A DNA stretch of 64,000 nt from Syntrophobacterales bacterium Delta_02 (GCA_001603955.1 LVAA01000011.1:1-64000); one strand, 5' to 3'. Positions 1-8,495 are shown, counted from the first letter of the stretch. Made by a program: numbers and translations. Notes: a model not told the origin generated them from the sequence alone.

Positions 1-145
1 CCCATAATGGCGTATCGCCTGGATTTTGAGTGACTAATTACTTCACCTCCTTTGGAACGATTTTTTTTTATATTTTAACTGAGGCTTGTTAATGAATTCA
101 CGTATTATTTTCGACAGATTAAACGTCCTTTGTCAAGAAATATCG
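1..145. other. Left edge: possible minus-strand gene start and upstream region
   Basis: No complete gene lies here. On the minus strand a strong Shine-Dalgarno (AAAGGAGGTGAA, about 44-55) stands upstream of bases 1-38, implying a gene that starts here and runs off the left edge. There is no ATG, GTG or TTG at the right distance. An ATT at 36-38 is 7 bases from GGAGG and opens a frame to the edge, reading ISHSKSRRYAIMG. ATT starts are known for infC, but this short peptide cannot identify the gene. A TTGACA hexamer lies at 131-136 on the minus strand, without a well-spaced -10. The interval is AT-rich, with a T-run at 61-69. Low confidence. Confidence 0.25.
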
Positions 146-1459
146 TTACAGAACGCTACCTGATGCCAGGAAATCCACGATGGTCCGGCAGCCTTCGAGT
201 CCTTCACTTATATTCTCGAGAGATATCCTCTCGTCCTTGGCGTGCATTCTCATGTGTTCTTCCTTCGTCAACGTCACGGGGAAGAAACCGTAGGAAGGGA
301 TCCCGATGTCCCTGAAATATCTGAGGTCCGTAGCACCAGTCGTGACAAAGGGCAGAACGGGGACCTGTCCCTTCAGGGAAGTGATGCAGTTTCTTATACC
401 TTGAAAGTAGACCGTATTATACCGCGAAGGACCGGGCCCGCTCACCTTCTCCCCGATACGTTCTATGACAACATCTTCACCGGCCAACTGCCGCACTTTC
501 TTGAAGAATCTTTCATGGGTTTCGGTGGGAAGAAGCCTGGCGTCGAAGGTCGCAGAGGACTCGGCCGGTATGACGTTCACCTTTTCGCCTCCTCTAAGTA
601 TGGTGAGCGTCACCGTGTTCCTGAGTATGGCGCTGTAGATCTCGTTGCCCTCGAGGAGGCGTTTCCACCCCGGTATCTTCAGGGCCTCCTTCAGCCCGGG
701 GAATTTCGCCTGCCCTATCCTTCTGCCCTCGAGTATGTTCCCGAGATAGGCCGAGGTTACCGGGGTCGCCTTGAAGGGCCACCTGTGGGACAGTATCCGG
801 TGCGAGGCCTCCACTATCTTTTCATTGGCGCTGTCTCCATGGGGCATGGATCCATGTCCTCCCCTGCCCTTCGCCTTCACGATGAACTGCGACAGCTTCT
901 TTTCCGTCACGGACACCTGGGCATGAACGAGCCCGTCCTCATCGATGAGGTTGCCGCCTTCGCTCAGGACAAAGGACGCGTCTCCAAGTTCCGGTAACTT
1001 GCGGAGCATGAACTCCATCCCCTGAGCTCCGCCGACCTCTTCGTCACAGGTTGCGAGAAAGATCATGTCTCTCTTCGGGACGACGCCCCGGTGCGCCAGA
1101 TCGATAAAGGCAAGGAGCTGGCATATCACCTGTGCCTTCATGTCGATCGCCCCCCTGCCGTACACATAACCGTCCTTCACGTCGCCGCTGAAGGGGTGGA
1201 CCGTCCATTCCTCCTCCCGGGCAGGGACGACATCGGTATGGCCGAGAAGAATGATGGGTTTTCCCTTCTCCCTGCCCTTTATCCGGGAGATGATGTTCGC
1301 CCTTCTTGGAGCGCCCGCGTGTATCTCGGCGTCGAGCCCCTCCCTCGTGAGGATGTCCTCGAGGAACAGGGCTGCCGCCTCCTCGTTGCCCGGTGGGTTT
1401 GTCGTGTCTATGCGCAGAAATTCCCTGATAAGTGAAACCGCGTCATTAAAGGTCTTCAT
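146..1459 (-). CDS. M20 family metallopeptidase (ArgE/DapE/CPG2-like)
   Basis: This is a 437-residue cytoplasmic zinc amidohydrolase of the M20 family, which cleaves acyl or peptide bonds of amino acid derivatives. The two-metal site is visible: H74 and D76 in LLGHTDVVP, bridging D106 in GRGAIDMK, the catalytic glutamate and next ligand in DEE (139-141), and E167 in LSEGG. A dimerisation lid follows (about 190-310), and a C-terminal histidine occurs in EEHMRMH. The length is normal for the longer carboxypeptidase or desuccinylase-like members. The start overlaps the end of the upstream GGDEF gene by 14 bases, so translation is probably coupled. The substrate cannot be read from sequence; acyl-amino acid deacylase or dipeptidase are equally open. 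Confidence 0.9.
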   Translation of the reverse strand: MKTFNDAVSLIREFLRIDTTNPPGNEEAAALFLEDILTREGLDAEIHAGAPRRANIISRIKGREKGKPIILLGHTDVVPAREEEWTVHPFSGDVKDGYVYGRGAIDMKAQVICQLLAFIDLAHRGVVPKRDMIFLATCDEEVGGAQGMEFMLRKLPELGDASFVLSEGGNLIDEDGLVHAQVSVTEKKLSQFIVKAKGRGGHGSMPHGDSANEKIVEASHRILSHRWPFKATPVTSAYLGNILEGRRIGQAKFPGLKEALKIPGWKRLLEGNEIYSAILRNTVTLTILRGGEKVNVIPAESSATFDARLLPTETHERFFKKVRQLAGEDVVIERIGEKVSGPGPSRYNTVYFQGIRNCITSLKGQVPVLPFVTTGATDLRYFRDIGIPSYGFFPVTLTKEEHMRMHAKDERISLENISEGLEGCRTIVDFLASGSVL

Positions 1460-2804
1460 GGTATGTCCTGTTCTTTCCCTCTCCCTTGGCGAGATAAAGC
1501 TTATCGTCGGCTTCCTTGATGAGGTCCTTCTCCAGCCGGCCCGGGGTATAGGAAGCCAATCCCGCGCTCACCGTCACACGGATGTCATCGCCGCCGCCCT
1601 CAATGACCATATTGCCAACGGCGAGGCGCAAGCGCTCCGCAACCACAAAAGCCTTGTCGGGACCGGTTTCCGGGAGGATCACAAGGAACTCCTCTCCCCC
1701 GTACCTGCCCACCTTGTCGATTTTCCTCAGGTTGTCCTTCATGCTCCGGGTGATGCCCTTCAGCACCTGGTCGCCAGCCAGGTGGCCATAACGGTCGTTG
1801 ACGAGCTTGAAGTCATCCACATCGAAGATAATGACCGAGAAGGGGGAATCGTAGCGCCTGGCCCGCTCGATCTCGGCCGCAAGTTCGCCCACGATACAGG
1901 CGTGGTTGAAAGCACCCGTCAGCCCGTCATGCCGCGACAGGGTCCTGATCTCTTCGAAAAGGCTTATCTTTTCCAGCGTAAGGGCTATGTGCGAGCAGAA
2001 ACGGCTGAATATCGACGTCTCTTCCTCGTTGAACGACGCCTGGCGGTAGAGCGCCGCGTACCCGTAAAGACGGTTTGTCGTCCTGAGCTCCGAGACCACT
2101 GACGCAAGGGGGATACCGTCCCGGCTTTGAGTGGTACCGTCGCCGGCAAGTACCGAGACCATCGACCGCCGCAGTTCCGGACCGCCCCCTGACTCCGGAA
2201 AGATGTGTACATCCGCTTCCTCCCCGCCCATGAGCATCGTGCCGAAGAACTCGAACTCGAGGAAACTCCCGAGCAGTGTGTGTGCATTCCTGAGCACGGA
2301 TGCAGGGTCCTCGGTCTCGCCGATCATGCGCTGGAGGTTCTTGAGGAATTCGAGTTCCAGGATATTGATCTTTTCCCGGCGGAAACGCTCTTCGACCTGC
2401 GCCGTGAGCTCCTCGGTCCTGAGCACTTCCCTGTAATGGTCCATGCTGTTATTGACGATGTGGTAGAGTTCCTCGAAGCTCTTGAAGGGCTTTGTAAGCA
2501 GGGCATAAGCACCGTTGCTCAACGATTCGAGCCTCTCCTTTTCCTCCGCGTAGCCCGTCATCATTATCACCGGCAAGCGGCGGTCAAGCCTCTTTATTTC
2601 CTTGAGAATCTCTATTCCCGACATGCCGGGGAGGACAATGTCGCACAGAACGGCGTGTGGTTTCTTGTCCTCGAGCTCCCTGCGGAGGTCGGGCATGCTC
2701 TCGTAAGTGAAGACCTCCAGACCGAACTGCTGCAGAAACTCCTGGAGCACAGCGAGCAGGGTTACTTCGTCATCTATGATGATCAGGCGCTTTTCAGGCG
2801 ACAT
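1446..2804 (-). CDS. Response regulator with GAF-like linker and GGDEF diguanylate cyclase domain
   Basis: This 452-residue signalling protein has three parts. The N-terminal receiver (about 5-120) has the phospho-acceptor in AVLCDIVLPG and the conserved lysine in LLTKPF. A helical linker and GAF-like middle follow (about 150-280). The GGDEF domain (about 290-450) has its active-site loop as RYGGEEF, and GGEEF is a functional variant for making cyclic di-GMP. By family knowledge, phosphorylation of the receiver would control dimerisation and c-di-GMP synthesis. No inhibitory-site RxxD is visible just before GGEEF. It follows the NifU-like gene by about 60 bases in the same direction and precedes the peptidase gene. 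Its partner kinase is not adjacent. Confidence 0.92.
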   Translation of the reverse strand: MSPEKRLIIIDDEVTLLAVLQEFLQQFGLEVFTYESMPDLRRELEDKKPHAVLCDIVLPGMSGIEILKEIKRLDRRLPVIMMTGYAEEKERLESLSNGAYALLTKPFKSFEELYHIVNNSMDHYREVLRTEELTAQVEERFRREKINILELEFLKNLQRMIGETEDPASVLRNAHTLLGSFLEFEFFGTMLMGGEEADVHIFPESGGGPELRRSMVSVLAGDGTTQSRDGIPLASVVSELRTTNRLYGYAALYRQASFNEEETSIFSRFCSHIALTLEKISLFEEIRTLSRHDGLTGAFNHACIVGELAAEIERARRYDSPFSVIIFDVDDFKLVNDRYGHLAGDQVLKGITRSMKDNLRKIDKVGRYGGEEFLVILPETGPDKAFVVAERLRLAVGNMVIEGGGDDIRVTVSAGLASYTPGRLEKDLIKEADDKLYLAKGEGKNRTYHEDL

Positions 2805-2864
2805 TCTCAGCCGGCGCTTTCAGGTCCTTCCGTTCAGCCTTCGTATGATGTGTCCCTGGAATGT

Positions 2865-3083
2865 TCAAACGGGAACGACCTCTTTCACCTCCGGGATCTC
2901 CTGTTTAAGTTGTTTTTCGACGCCCATCTTCAGGGTCATCATGCTCATCGGACAGCTTCCGCAGGCGCCCTGGAGCTTGACCTTCACGACTCCATCGACA
3001 ACATCGATAAGTTGGATGTCGCCCCCGTCCCTCTGCAAAAGGGGTCTGATCTTCTCGAGTACCTGTTCGACCTTCTCTTTCAT
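2865..3083 (-). CDS. NifU C-terminal-like iron-sulfur scaffold protein
   Basis: A 72-residue stand-alone NifU-type domain of the NfuA/NifU C-terminal family. The cluster-binding CxxC is present in GACGSCPMS (about residues 40-48), preceded by the typical RDGGDIQL segment. Such proteins carry or deliver [4Fe-4S] clusters to apo-enzymes in the cytoplasm. The start ATG overlaps the stop of the small heat-shock gene (ATGA), indicating coupled translation. The window encodes several radical SAM proteins and an iron-sulfur-type PurF that could be clients, but no specific link is shown. Confidence 0.93.
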   Translation of the reverse strand: MKEKVEQVLEKIRPLLQRDGGDIQLIDVVDGVVKVKLQGACGSCPMSMMTLKMGVEKQLKQEIPEVKEVVPV

Positions 3084-3583
3084 GTCTTTTTCCTCCGTTG
3101 ACTGGCGCGCGCCGGTGTCCCGGGCGACCCCGCCTCCTGTACGCTGACCTTTATCTCTCTCGCCTCCGGCCTCTGTGACTTGGGCACCGTGATCGTGAGC
3201 ACTCCCCCGTCGTACGTGGCCGAAGCCCTCTCTCCGATGACCCCTGCCGGAAGCTGAATGCTCCTCAGGAAGGATCCATGCACCCTTTCGGAGCGGTAAT
3301 AGTCCTCCTCGCGGAACCTCTCCTCCCGTTTTCGTTCTCCCTCGACGGTCAGCTTGTCCTCGAGGATGGTTATCTTCATTTCCCTGGGGTCTATCGCCGG
3401 TATGTCCATGATAACGACTATGTTGCCTTCCGTTTCCACGAGGTCAACGGCGGGAAGCCAATCGGCCTCACGAAGCGTGGGAAACCCGGCCTCGCCGAAG
3501 AATTCCTCGAACACGCGGTCCATCTCTTCCCGCAGGGAGGGAAATTTCGTCTCCCACATAGATTTCCACGGCGTCAAAGGCAT
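3080..3583 (-). CDS. Hsp20 family small heat-shock protein
   Basis: A 167-residue alpha-crystallin-type holdase chaperone. The N-terminal segment WETKFPSLREEMDRVFEEFF is followed by the crystallin domain (about 45-145), with the family hallmark DGGVLTITVPK. The ATG at 3583 is preferred because it has an AGGAGGT ribosome site about 5 bases upstream and begins the recognisable family sequence. The same frame is open 92 codons further upstream, but that part is antisense to the overlying gene. A lysine-arginine-rich tail replaces the usual IXI end. It lies 13 bases after the DUF4177-like gene and overlaps the NifU-like gene. Confidence 0.93.
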   Translation of the reverse strand: MPLTPWKSMWETKFPSLREEMDRVFEEFFGEAGFPTLREADWLPAVDLVETEGNIVVIMDIPAIDPREMKITILEDKLTVEGERKREERFREEDYYRSERVHGSFLRSIQLPAGVIGERASATYDGGVLTITVPKSQRPEAREIKVSVQEAGSPGTPARASQRRKKT

Positions 3584-3596
3584 TGTGTACCTCCTG

Positions 3597-3869
3597 TTAA
3601 GACTCGTCCCGGGCGGCGGTCTCTCTCTTCCAGAAGCTGACGATGCCTGACTGATGGAAAACAAGCTCCACCAGCTCCCACCCCGATGCTCCCATTTCAT
3701 TGAGCAGACCGGAAAGATTGTCAAGCTGCTCGGCCCCGACGTCGTGGACTTCGCACTCGCCCCCGGGCCTGCAGGCGTAAACGATGCTGTTCTCCTCCTC
3801 GATATCGACACCGCTCCGCTTGAGCTCTTCCATGGAGTAGATCTTGACGATATATTCAAATTTCTTCAC
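3597..3869 (-). CDS. DUF4177-like small protein
   Basis: A 90-residue hypothetical protein. It begins MKKFEYIVKI, and near the end has LNEMGASGWELVEL followed by an FWKRE end. This pattern (strand, then a GWELV motif, then a final FKR-type strand) is typical of DUF4177 proteins, whose function is unknown. The start is a GTG at 3869 with AGAGGT about 7 bases upstream. It is the first gene of the minus-strand run ending with the peptidase, and a TATAAT on the minus strand (3902-3907) is a plausible promoter element. No signal peptide or membrane segment. Confidence 0.75.
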   Translation of the reverse strand: MKKFEYIVKIYSMEELKRSGVDIEEENSIVYACRPGGECEVHDVGAEQLDNLSGLLNEMGASGWELVELVFHQSGIVSFWKRETAARDES

Positions 3870-3892
3870 GGGTCTACCTCTTGCCCTGCGTC

Positions 3893-3913
3893 GTTTACTC
3901 TATTATAGTAAAC
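3893..3913. promoter_or_regulatory. Perfect inverted repeat with minus-strand TATAAT between divergent genes
   Basis: Arms GTTTACT (3893-3899) and AGTAAAC (3907-3913) flank a 7-base centre. The minus-strand hexamer TATAAT (3902-3907) lies within it and could serve the gene starting at 3869. The plus-strand reading TATTAT (3901-3906) could serve the gene starting at 3939. The position between divergent genes fits an operator overlapping both promoters. No clear -35 was found for either direction. Confidence 0.45.
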
Positions 3914-3938
3914 CATTGTGTGATATTTTTAAAGTGTC

Positions 3939-4850
3939 ATGACCGATTTTCCATCCTATTTGGGATCCTATGCTGAGGGATTGATCGACGAGCGGTTGGA
4001 GGAGATCCTCTGCCTCGCATCTCCCTGCATGCTCTGCCCCAGGCAATGCATGGCCGACAGAATGGGCGACGACAGGGGTTATTGCCAGGCTCCGTATGGT
4101 CTTAAGATATCCTCCGCCTCGCCCCATTTCGGTGAGGAGGAGCCCCTCGTGGGCACGGGCGGTTCGGGAACGATCTTCATGACACACTGCAACCTCAGAT
4201 GCGTCTTCTGCCAAAACTACGACATCAGCATCCGCGGGGAAGGTGTGAGCTGTTCGGCTGAGGCCCTTGCGGATATCATGATGGATCTCCAGGGAAAGGG
4301 CTGTCACAATATCAACTTTGTGACCCCTACCCACTACGTGCACCAGATCGTCAAGGCCCTTCCCTCCGCCATAGAGAAGGGTCTCAACATTCCCCTCGTC
4401 TACAATAGTGGAGGATATGATTCCCTCGAGACGCTCAGGCTCCTCGACGGTATCTTTGACATCTATATGCCCGACATAAAGTTCCTCGACCCTGCACTTG
4501 CAGCGCGGTACTGCCAGGCTGAGGACTACCCTTCGGTTGCATGGGAGGCTGTCAAGGAGATGTATCGGCAGGTGGGGGACCTCGTCACCGATGAGAGGGG
4601 AATAGCAAGGCGGGGGCTCATCATCCGGCACCTGGTCATGCCCGGGGCGGCGCAGGACACGCGCAGGGTCCTTGACCGCATAGCCGCCGAGCTTTCACCC
4701 GGTTCCTACGTCAACATCATGGCGCAGTATTATCCATGTCACAGGGCCGCCGAATTTCCCGAGATATCACAAAGGCTTGCCGCGGGGGAACACGAGGACG
4801 CGATCAGGTACGCGCGGTCCATAGGACTCACTCGGGCTTCCCGCCATTGA
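3939..4850 (+). CDS. Radical SAM protein of the PflA-like COG1313 type
   Basis: A 303-residue radical SAM enzyme. The [4Fe-4S] motif CxxxCxxC is in HCNLRCVFCQNYDIS (about residues 85-100), preceded by a glycine-rich stretch VGTGGSGTIF. An extra N-terminal cysteine pair, CMLCPRQC (about 29-36), may bind a second metal site, as is usual in this branch. Family members resemble pyruvate-formate-lyase activating enzymes, but most lack an assigned substrate. No glycyl-radical enzyme is adjacent. The ribosome site is weak (AAAGTG). The 3' end overlaps the convergent lipoprotein gene by 23 bases. Confidence 0.88.
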   Translation: MTDFPSYLGSYAEGLIDERLEEILCLASPCMLCPRQCMADRMGDDRGYCQAPYGLKISSASPHFGEEEPLVGTGGSGTIFMTHCNLRCVFCQNYDISIRGEGVSCSAEALADIMMDLQGKGCHNINFVTPTHYVHQIVKALPSAIEKGLNIPLVYNSGGYDSLETLRLLDGIFDIYMPDIKFLDPALAARYCQAEDYPSVAWEAVKEMYRQVGDLVTDERGIARRGLIIRHLVMPGAAQDTRRVLDRIAAELSPGSYVNIMAQYYPCHRAAEFPEISQRLAAGEHEDAIRYARSIGLTRASRH

Positions 4851-5121
4851 TCCTTCTGCCAAGAGCAGCATCCGCCCTGATGATCTCCTGGGGGTCCTTG
4901 CCCGTGATCTCCCATGAGCAGGCCCCCTTTCCGTCCCTGCGGAGCCTTATCCTGATGTCGCCCCTCAGGCTCTTCCTTATCTCCTCCAGTTCCTTCCCGT
5001 ACGGCACATCCGGTTGCGCCTTCGCCTTCCCTGTCTGCCCGATATCTCCAGGCCGGGCGCATCCGCACAGTACGGCACACAAAATGACCGGGAGCACAAC
5101 ACTCTTTCCAATGTCCATCAT
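4828..5121 (-). CDS. Small predicted lipoprotein
   Basis: A 97-residue protein with an export signal: charged start MMDIGK, hydrophobic VVLPVILCAVL, then a lipobox-like LCGC with the lipidated cysteine at residue 21. The mature part is short, basic and without a recognised domain. The start at 5121 is chosen because AAGGAG lies about 7 bases upstream; a longer frame upstream lacks signal features. It is convergent with and slightly overlaps the radical SAM gene. Function unknown; the location would be a membrane facing the periplasm. Confidence 0.65.
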   Translation of the reverse strand: MMDIGKSVVLPVILCAVLCGCARPGDIGQTGKAKAQPDVPYGKELEEIRKSLRGDIRIRLRRDGKGACSWEITGKDPQEIIRADAALGRRINGGKPE

Positions 5122-5273
5122 CCATCGACTCCTTGCGAGCGTATCCTCAGGTCCCTGGGACCGGGGAGATATTACTTCTCTCACAGAGAAATGGTCCCGC
5201 TTCCCGCCAGGAAAACACTTTTGGGTTTTGAAACTCATGATTCATGGTGTATCTTTTTGACGGAGGCGTTGCC

Positions 5274-5717
5274 ATGACAATATCTGTGAGATTCTCAGTC
5301 ACCCCCGAAAAGGAAAGGTCGCTCCGTGAGAGGATGGAGCGATTGGGAATAGAGGAAAAGGACATCGTGGAAAAGTTCGTGCGTTCCCGCGGCCACGGCG
5401 GGCAGAACGTGAACAAGACCTCGACGTGTGTGTACCTGAAGCACATACCGTCAGGGATCGAGGTGAAGTGCCAGCGAGAGCGTTCCCAGGCCCTGAACCG
5501 ATTCCTCGCAAGGCGCATCCTCGCGGACAAGATCGAGGATATCACCCTGGGAGACGAAAGCAGGGAACGGCAACTGCGGGAGAAGATACGCCGTCAAAAG
5601 AGAAAGCGCTCGAAAAGGGCCAAGGAAAAGGTCCTTCATTTCAAACATCTCACGGGAGAAAAGAAAAGGTCCCGTTCCTTCCGGCCGGACCACTCCGAGT
5701 ATGCCGGCGATGATTGA
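5274..5717 (+). CDS. Release-factor-like GGQ domain protein
   Basis: A 147-residue protein with a peptide-chain-release-factor class I domain. The motif RGHGGQNVNKTSTCVYL carries GGQ, the tripeptide that triggers peptidyl-tRNA hydrolysis in the ribosome. The codon-recognition domains of RF1 and RF2 are absent, and a very basic tail (RRQKRKRSKRAKEK) follows. That architecture resembles stalled-ribosome rescue factors such as ArfB/ICT1 and the C12orf65 group, so a rescue role is inferred. The start at 5274 has GGAGG 7 bases upstream; an in-frame ATG at 5244 lacks one. It stands alone between a divergent lipoprotein gene and the cyclase gene. Confidence 0.88.
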   Translation: MTISVRFSVTPEKERSLRERMERLGIEEKDIVEKFVRSRGHGGQNVNKTSTCVYLKHIPSGIEVKCQRERSQALNRFLARRILADKIEDITLGDESRERQLREKIRRQKRKRSKRAKEKVLHFKHLTGEKKRSRSFRPDHSEYAGDD

Positions 5718-5727
5718 CAGCCCCCGT

Positions 5728-5754
5728 TAAGGTTTACCCCCCTCCTGCCGATAA
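5728..5754 (+). promoter_or_regulatory. Sigma-28 (FliA)-type promoter before the nucleotidyl cyclase gene
   Basis: TAAGGTTT (5728-5735), 11 bases, then GCCGATAA (5747-5754). This matches 15 of 16 positions of the FliA consensus TAAAGTTT-N11-GCCGATAA as established in enterobacteria. The expected start of transcription is near 5761, only about 7 bases before the ATG at 5768, so the message would have almost no leader. Two weaker elements of the same pattern precede the chemotaxis units. Confidence 0.7.
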
Positions 5755-5767
5755 ACAGTAGTAAGCC

Positions 5768-8458
5768 ATGAGCCTGAATGCCGCCTCCAAGGAAAAACCC
5801 GTTCAGAACTTCCTCACGTCCCTTATAGAAGCATACCCGGACGCGTCCATGCGGAATATCGCCGTACTGTTCACCGACGTCGTGGGTTCCACGACCTTCT
5901 TCAAGACGCATGGCGACATTCGCGGCAGGGAGATGCTCAGGACCCACCATCATATGGCCATGTCCATAGTCGAGGAGTACGGAGGGTCTCTCATAAAGGA
6001 AGTGGGCGACTCTGTCCTGGTCTACTTTCCCGATCCCGTGGAGGCACTCAACGCCGCGATGAAGATGCAGCAGAAATTTCTCCTTCACAACCGGCAAAGC
6101 GGTCCTGAAGACAAGATCCACGTGAGGGTCGGACTGCACTACGGCAAGGTGATAGTCGAAGAAAAGGACATCTACGGAGACGTGGTCAATGTTGCAGCCA
6201 AGCTGACGAACCTGGCCGGCGGAGACCAGATATTCGTTTCCCATGAACTCTATGAATCGACGAGGGACAATCCCCTGGTGCAATTCGAACGCATCGATTT
6301 TTGGAATTTGAAGAACGTCCCCGACGGCCTGAGCATATACAAGGTCATATGGGAGACTGCCGAGGTCCCCGCTCCGTCGAGGAGGGTTCTCATGGTCCTC
6401 GTGCCTGATCCGTTCCATCCGGAGATCCGGGGCATCGTGGACGCGGCCGACCTGTGCCGCGGTGAGAAGGACGATCCTCCGGAAGACGAGTGCCTTTCGA
6501 TCAAGCGGTCGCAAGGCGACGAACCGGTCTTCACATACGCCACGGCGCCCGCGGCGATCCAGGCATCGAAGAGGGCGCTCTCGAGGCTCGCCCGGAGGAG
6601 TGCGGCTTCGCCGGACACGGTCCTGCCCGTAAAGATCTTCATAACCGGAGCCTCCGCCCGGGAGGAGGAGGAGATCCTGGCAAATGGCCCGGGTTCCGAC
6701 CTTGATCCCCTGCCCTACGGAGCCGTCTATGCCGCCGCAGAGGTATGTCAACACATGCGAAGCCACTACCGTACCGGCGGCGGCGCCGTCGTGACCTTCG
6801 AACCCGCGGGCCGGCTCTTCAGGATATCGGACTCGGAGGTGGCGGCACCGGTGCCGACCGGCGCACCGGCGGCTGAAAGCCCCGTTCACTCCCCGCAGGG
6901 CAGCCATGCCCCCTGTTTCTATTGTGGGAGCACACACCACAAGGTCACTCACTGTCCTTCCCGGGAGCTGACCGACCTCAGTAAATCCGTCCAGCATCTC
7001 GGATATCTTCCGATGCAAAGCATCGAGGCGCTCGCTATCTCCTTGGAAGGATCGCTCGGGGATATCCGGGCGCCTGCAAGCCCTTCTTCGGCGGAAGGGC
7101 CGATCAACGAAAAGGAGCTGGCCGCGCTCGCTTTCTTTGACATTCGATGGGCCTATCAGCTTCGTTTCCTGAGAGTGCTCTGGAACAGCGGAGCGGATTC
7201 GTGGGACTCACTCCGCTCGGCGGTCACGGAGAACGAAGGCGGCTTCGCCTGGCTGGCACAGGATTCGCTCCGTGTGTGTAATTACGACAAGGCGCGGTCC
7301 TTCCTCAAGCTTGCCCTCGAAAGAAAACCCAAGGACTACAAGTCCTGGTGCGTTTCGGGGTTTCTGAACATGGAGCTTGGTGATGTTCCGGCTGCGATCT
7401 CGGACCTTAAGAAAGCGCTCGAATTCGCTGGATCGAACGTCCATAAGATCTATGCCTCCCTCATTCTCGCCAGACTTTACAAACTGTCCGGGGATACCAT
7501 GAGGTTCAGGCATATGCTCGCCGAGGTTAATCGCCTTGATGGAGACTGCCGTGAAGCCATCTACGAGGATGTCCTCTTCCGACTTGAGGAGAAGGACGAG
7601 AAGGGAGGCGTCAAAAAGCTCGTGAAGCTCGTCAGGGACAATCCCGACTTCTTCGTCATCGCACTTCTGGATCCCCGGCTCGCACCCCACAGGAACACCA
7701 TCTACGCCCACCTGACAGAGCTCATGGCGGAAGCAAAAGGCGAGGCCCTCTCCCATCTTGGAGAGGTAAAGAAGGAATTCGGCCGGTGTCGTCCCCTCCT
7801 GCCCGTATCGGCATTAAAGACCATTGAGCCCGTCCTTCAGGAGATCGAGGGATCGATACGGTCGGAAAGCTACCTCGGCTGCCTCGACGTTCCCCACCGG
7901 TGCAGTTCCATCAGGCTCATGTACAAGAACGCCATCGATGGGCAGTCACAGGCGATAACGGAGACGGTCAAAGACCTGCGTATCCGTCTCGGCAATGCCG
8001 AGGCTTTCCTGAAGGCTTATCGCTACTCCCATCTGGCGGAGAAACACCGTGTCCGCCTGAACTATTTGAGGCGGGCCCTCGAACAGATAGGCGACGTCCG
8101 CTATTTCGAATCCTCGAGGGAATTCGAGAGCTGTTACCAGATGTGCCGGGAAATATCGGACCAGCTCGGTTCCGTGGAGAAGAGGCTGGAGGTACTCGAC
8201 CTCTCGTCGAATCTCATCCAGATGTGCCTGAGATTCCTCAAGTACTCCTCCATTTTCTTTTCCATCGTCTTCTTCTTCGGCATGTTCATCTTTCCCCTCC
8301 TGTCAGAACAGGTGAACACCGTGCTCGCGCGAATGGACATCTCGCTTTTTTCCAGTATCTGGTCGCTGCAGAAGGCATTCCTCATCTTCGGTGGCGTAAC
8401 GAGTCTCGTCGCAGCATTCCTGATGACCATCAGGCAGGTGCTTACCGGAGACAAATAA
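5768..8458 (+). CDS. Class III adenylate/guanylate cyclase with zinc knuckle, TPR-like region and C-terminal membrane segments
   Basis: An 896-residue multidomain protein. The N-terminal cyclase (about 29-190) has metal-binding aspartates D37 in LFTDVVGS and D81 in KEVGDSV. K77 stands at the adenine-contact position, and YGDVVNVAAKL matches the VN.A.R segment, but with lysine for the usual transition-state arginine. A central region of low similarity contains CFYCGSTHHKVTHC (383-396), an exact CX2CX4HX4C zinc knuckle. TPR-like helices follow (about 495-580), then a helical region. Hydrophobic segments near 820-845 and 868-888 suggest C-terminal membrane anchoring. The likely product is cAMP or cGMP. 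A near-consensus sigma-28 promoter precedes it, linking it to motility control. Confidence 0.88.
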   Translation: MSLNAASKEKPVQNFLTSLIEAYPDASMRNIAVLFTDVVGSTTFFKTHGDIRGREMLRTHHHMAMSIVEEYGGSLIKEVGDSVLVYFPDPVEALNAAMKMQQKFLLHNRQSGPEDKIHVRVGLHYGKVIVEEKDIYGDVVNVAAKLTNLAGGDQIFVSHELYESTRDNPLVQFERIDFWNLKNVPDGLSIYKVIWETAEVPAPSRRVLMVLVPDPFHPEIRGIVDAADLCRGEKDDPPEDECLSIKRSQGDEPVFTYATAPAAIQASKRALSRLARRSAASPDTVLPVKIFITGASAREEEEILANGPGSDLDPLPYGAVYAAAEVCQHMRSHYRTGGGAVVTFEPAGRLFRISDSEVAAPVPTGAPAAESPVHSPQGSHAPCFYCGSTHHKVTHCPSRELTDLSKSVQHLGYLPMQSIEALAISLEGSLGDIRAPASPSSAEGPINEKELAALAFFDIRWAYQLRFLRVLWNSGADSWDSLRSAVTENEGGFAWLAQDSLRVCNYDKARSFLKLALERKPKDYKSWCVSGFLNMELGDVPAAISDLKKALEFAGSNVHKIYASLILARLYKLSGDTMRFRHMLAEVNRLDGDCREAIYEDVLFRLEEKDEKGGVKKLVKLVRDNPDFFVIALLDPRLAPHRNTIYAHLTELMAEAKGEALSHLGEVKKEFGRCRPLLPVSALKTIEPVLQEIEGSIRSESYLGCLDVPHRCSSIRLMYKNAIDGQSQAITETVKDLRIRLGNAEAFLKAYRYSHLAEKHRVRLNYLRRALEQIGDVRYFESSREFESCYQMCREISDQLGSVEKRLEVLDLSSNLIQMCLRFLKYSSIFFSIVFFFGMFIFPLLSEQVNTVLARMDISLFSSIWSLQKAFLIFGGVTSLVAAFLMTIRQVLTGDK

Positions 8459-8460
8459 CC

Positions 8461-8492
8461 CCGTCTCCTCCAACGTTCGACGGCGTTTTTTT
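8461..8492 (+). terminator. Possible intrinsic terminator after the cyclase gene
   Basis: CCGTC (8461-8465) can pair with GACGG (8479-8483) across a 13-base loop, followed by CG and seven T (8486-8492). The stem is short, so this is a moderate-to-weak candidate. It lies directly after the cyclase stop codon. Confidence 0.4.
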
Positions 8493-8495
8493 CTA

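Noticed and set aside
5636..7018. Minus-strand open frame of 460 codons
   Set aside because: Antisense to the release-factor-like gene and cyclase domain, both of which have clear motifs.
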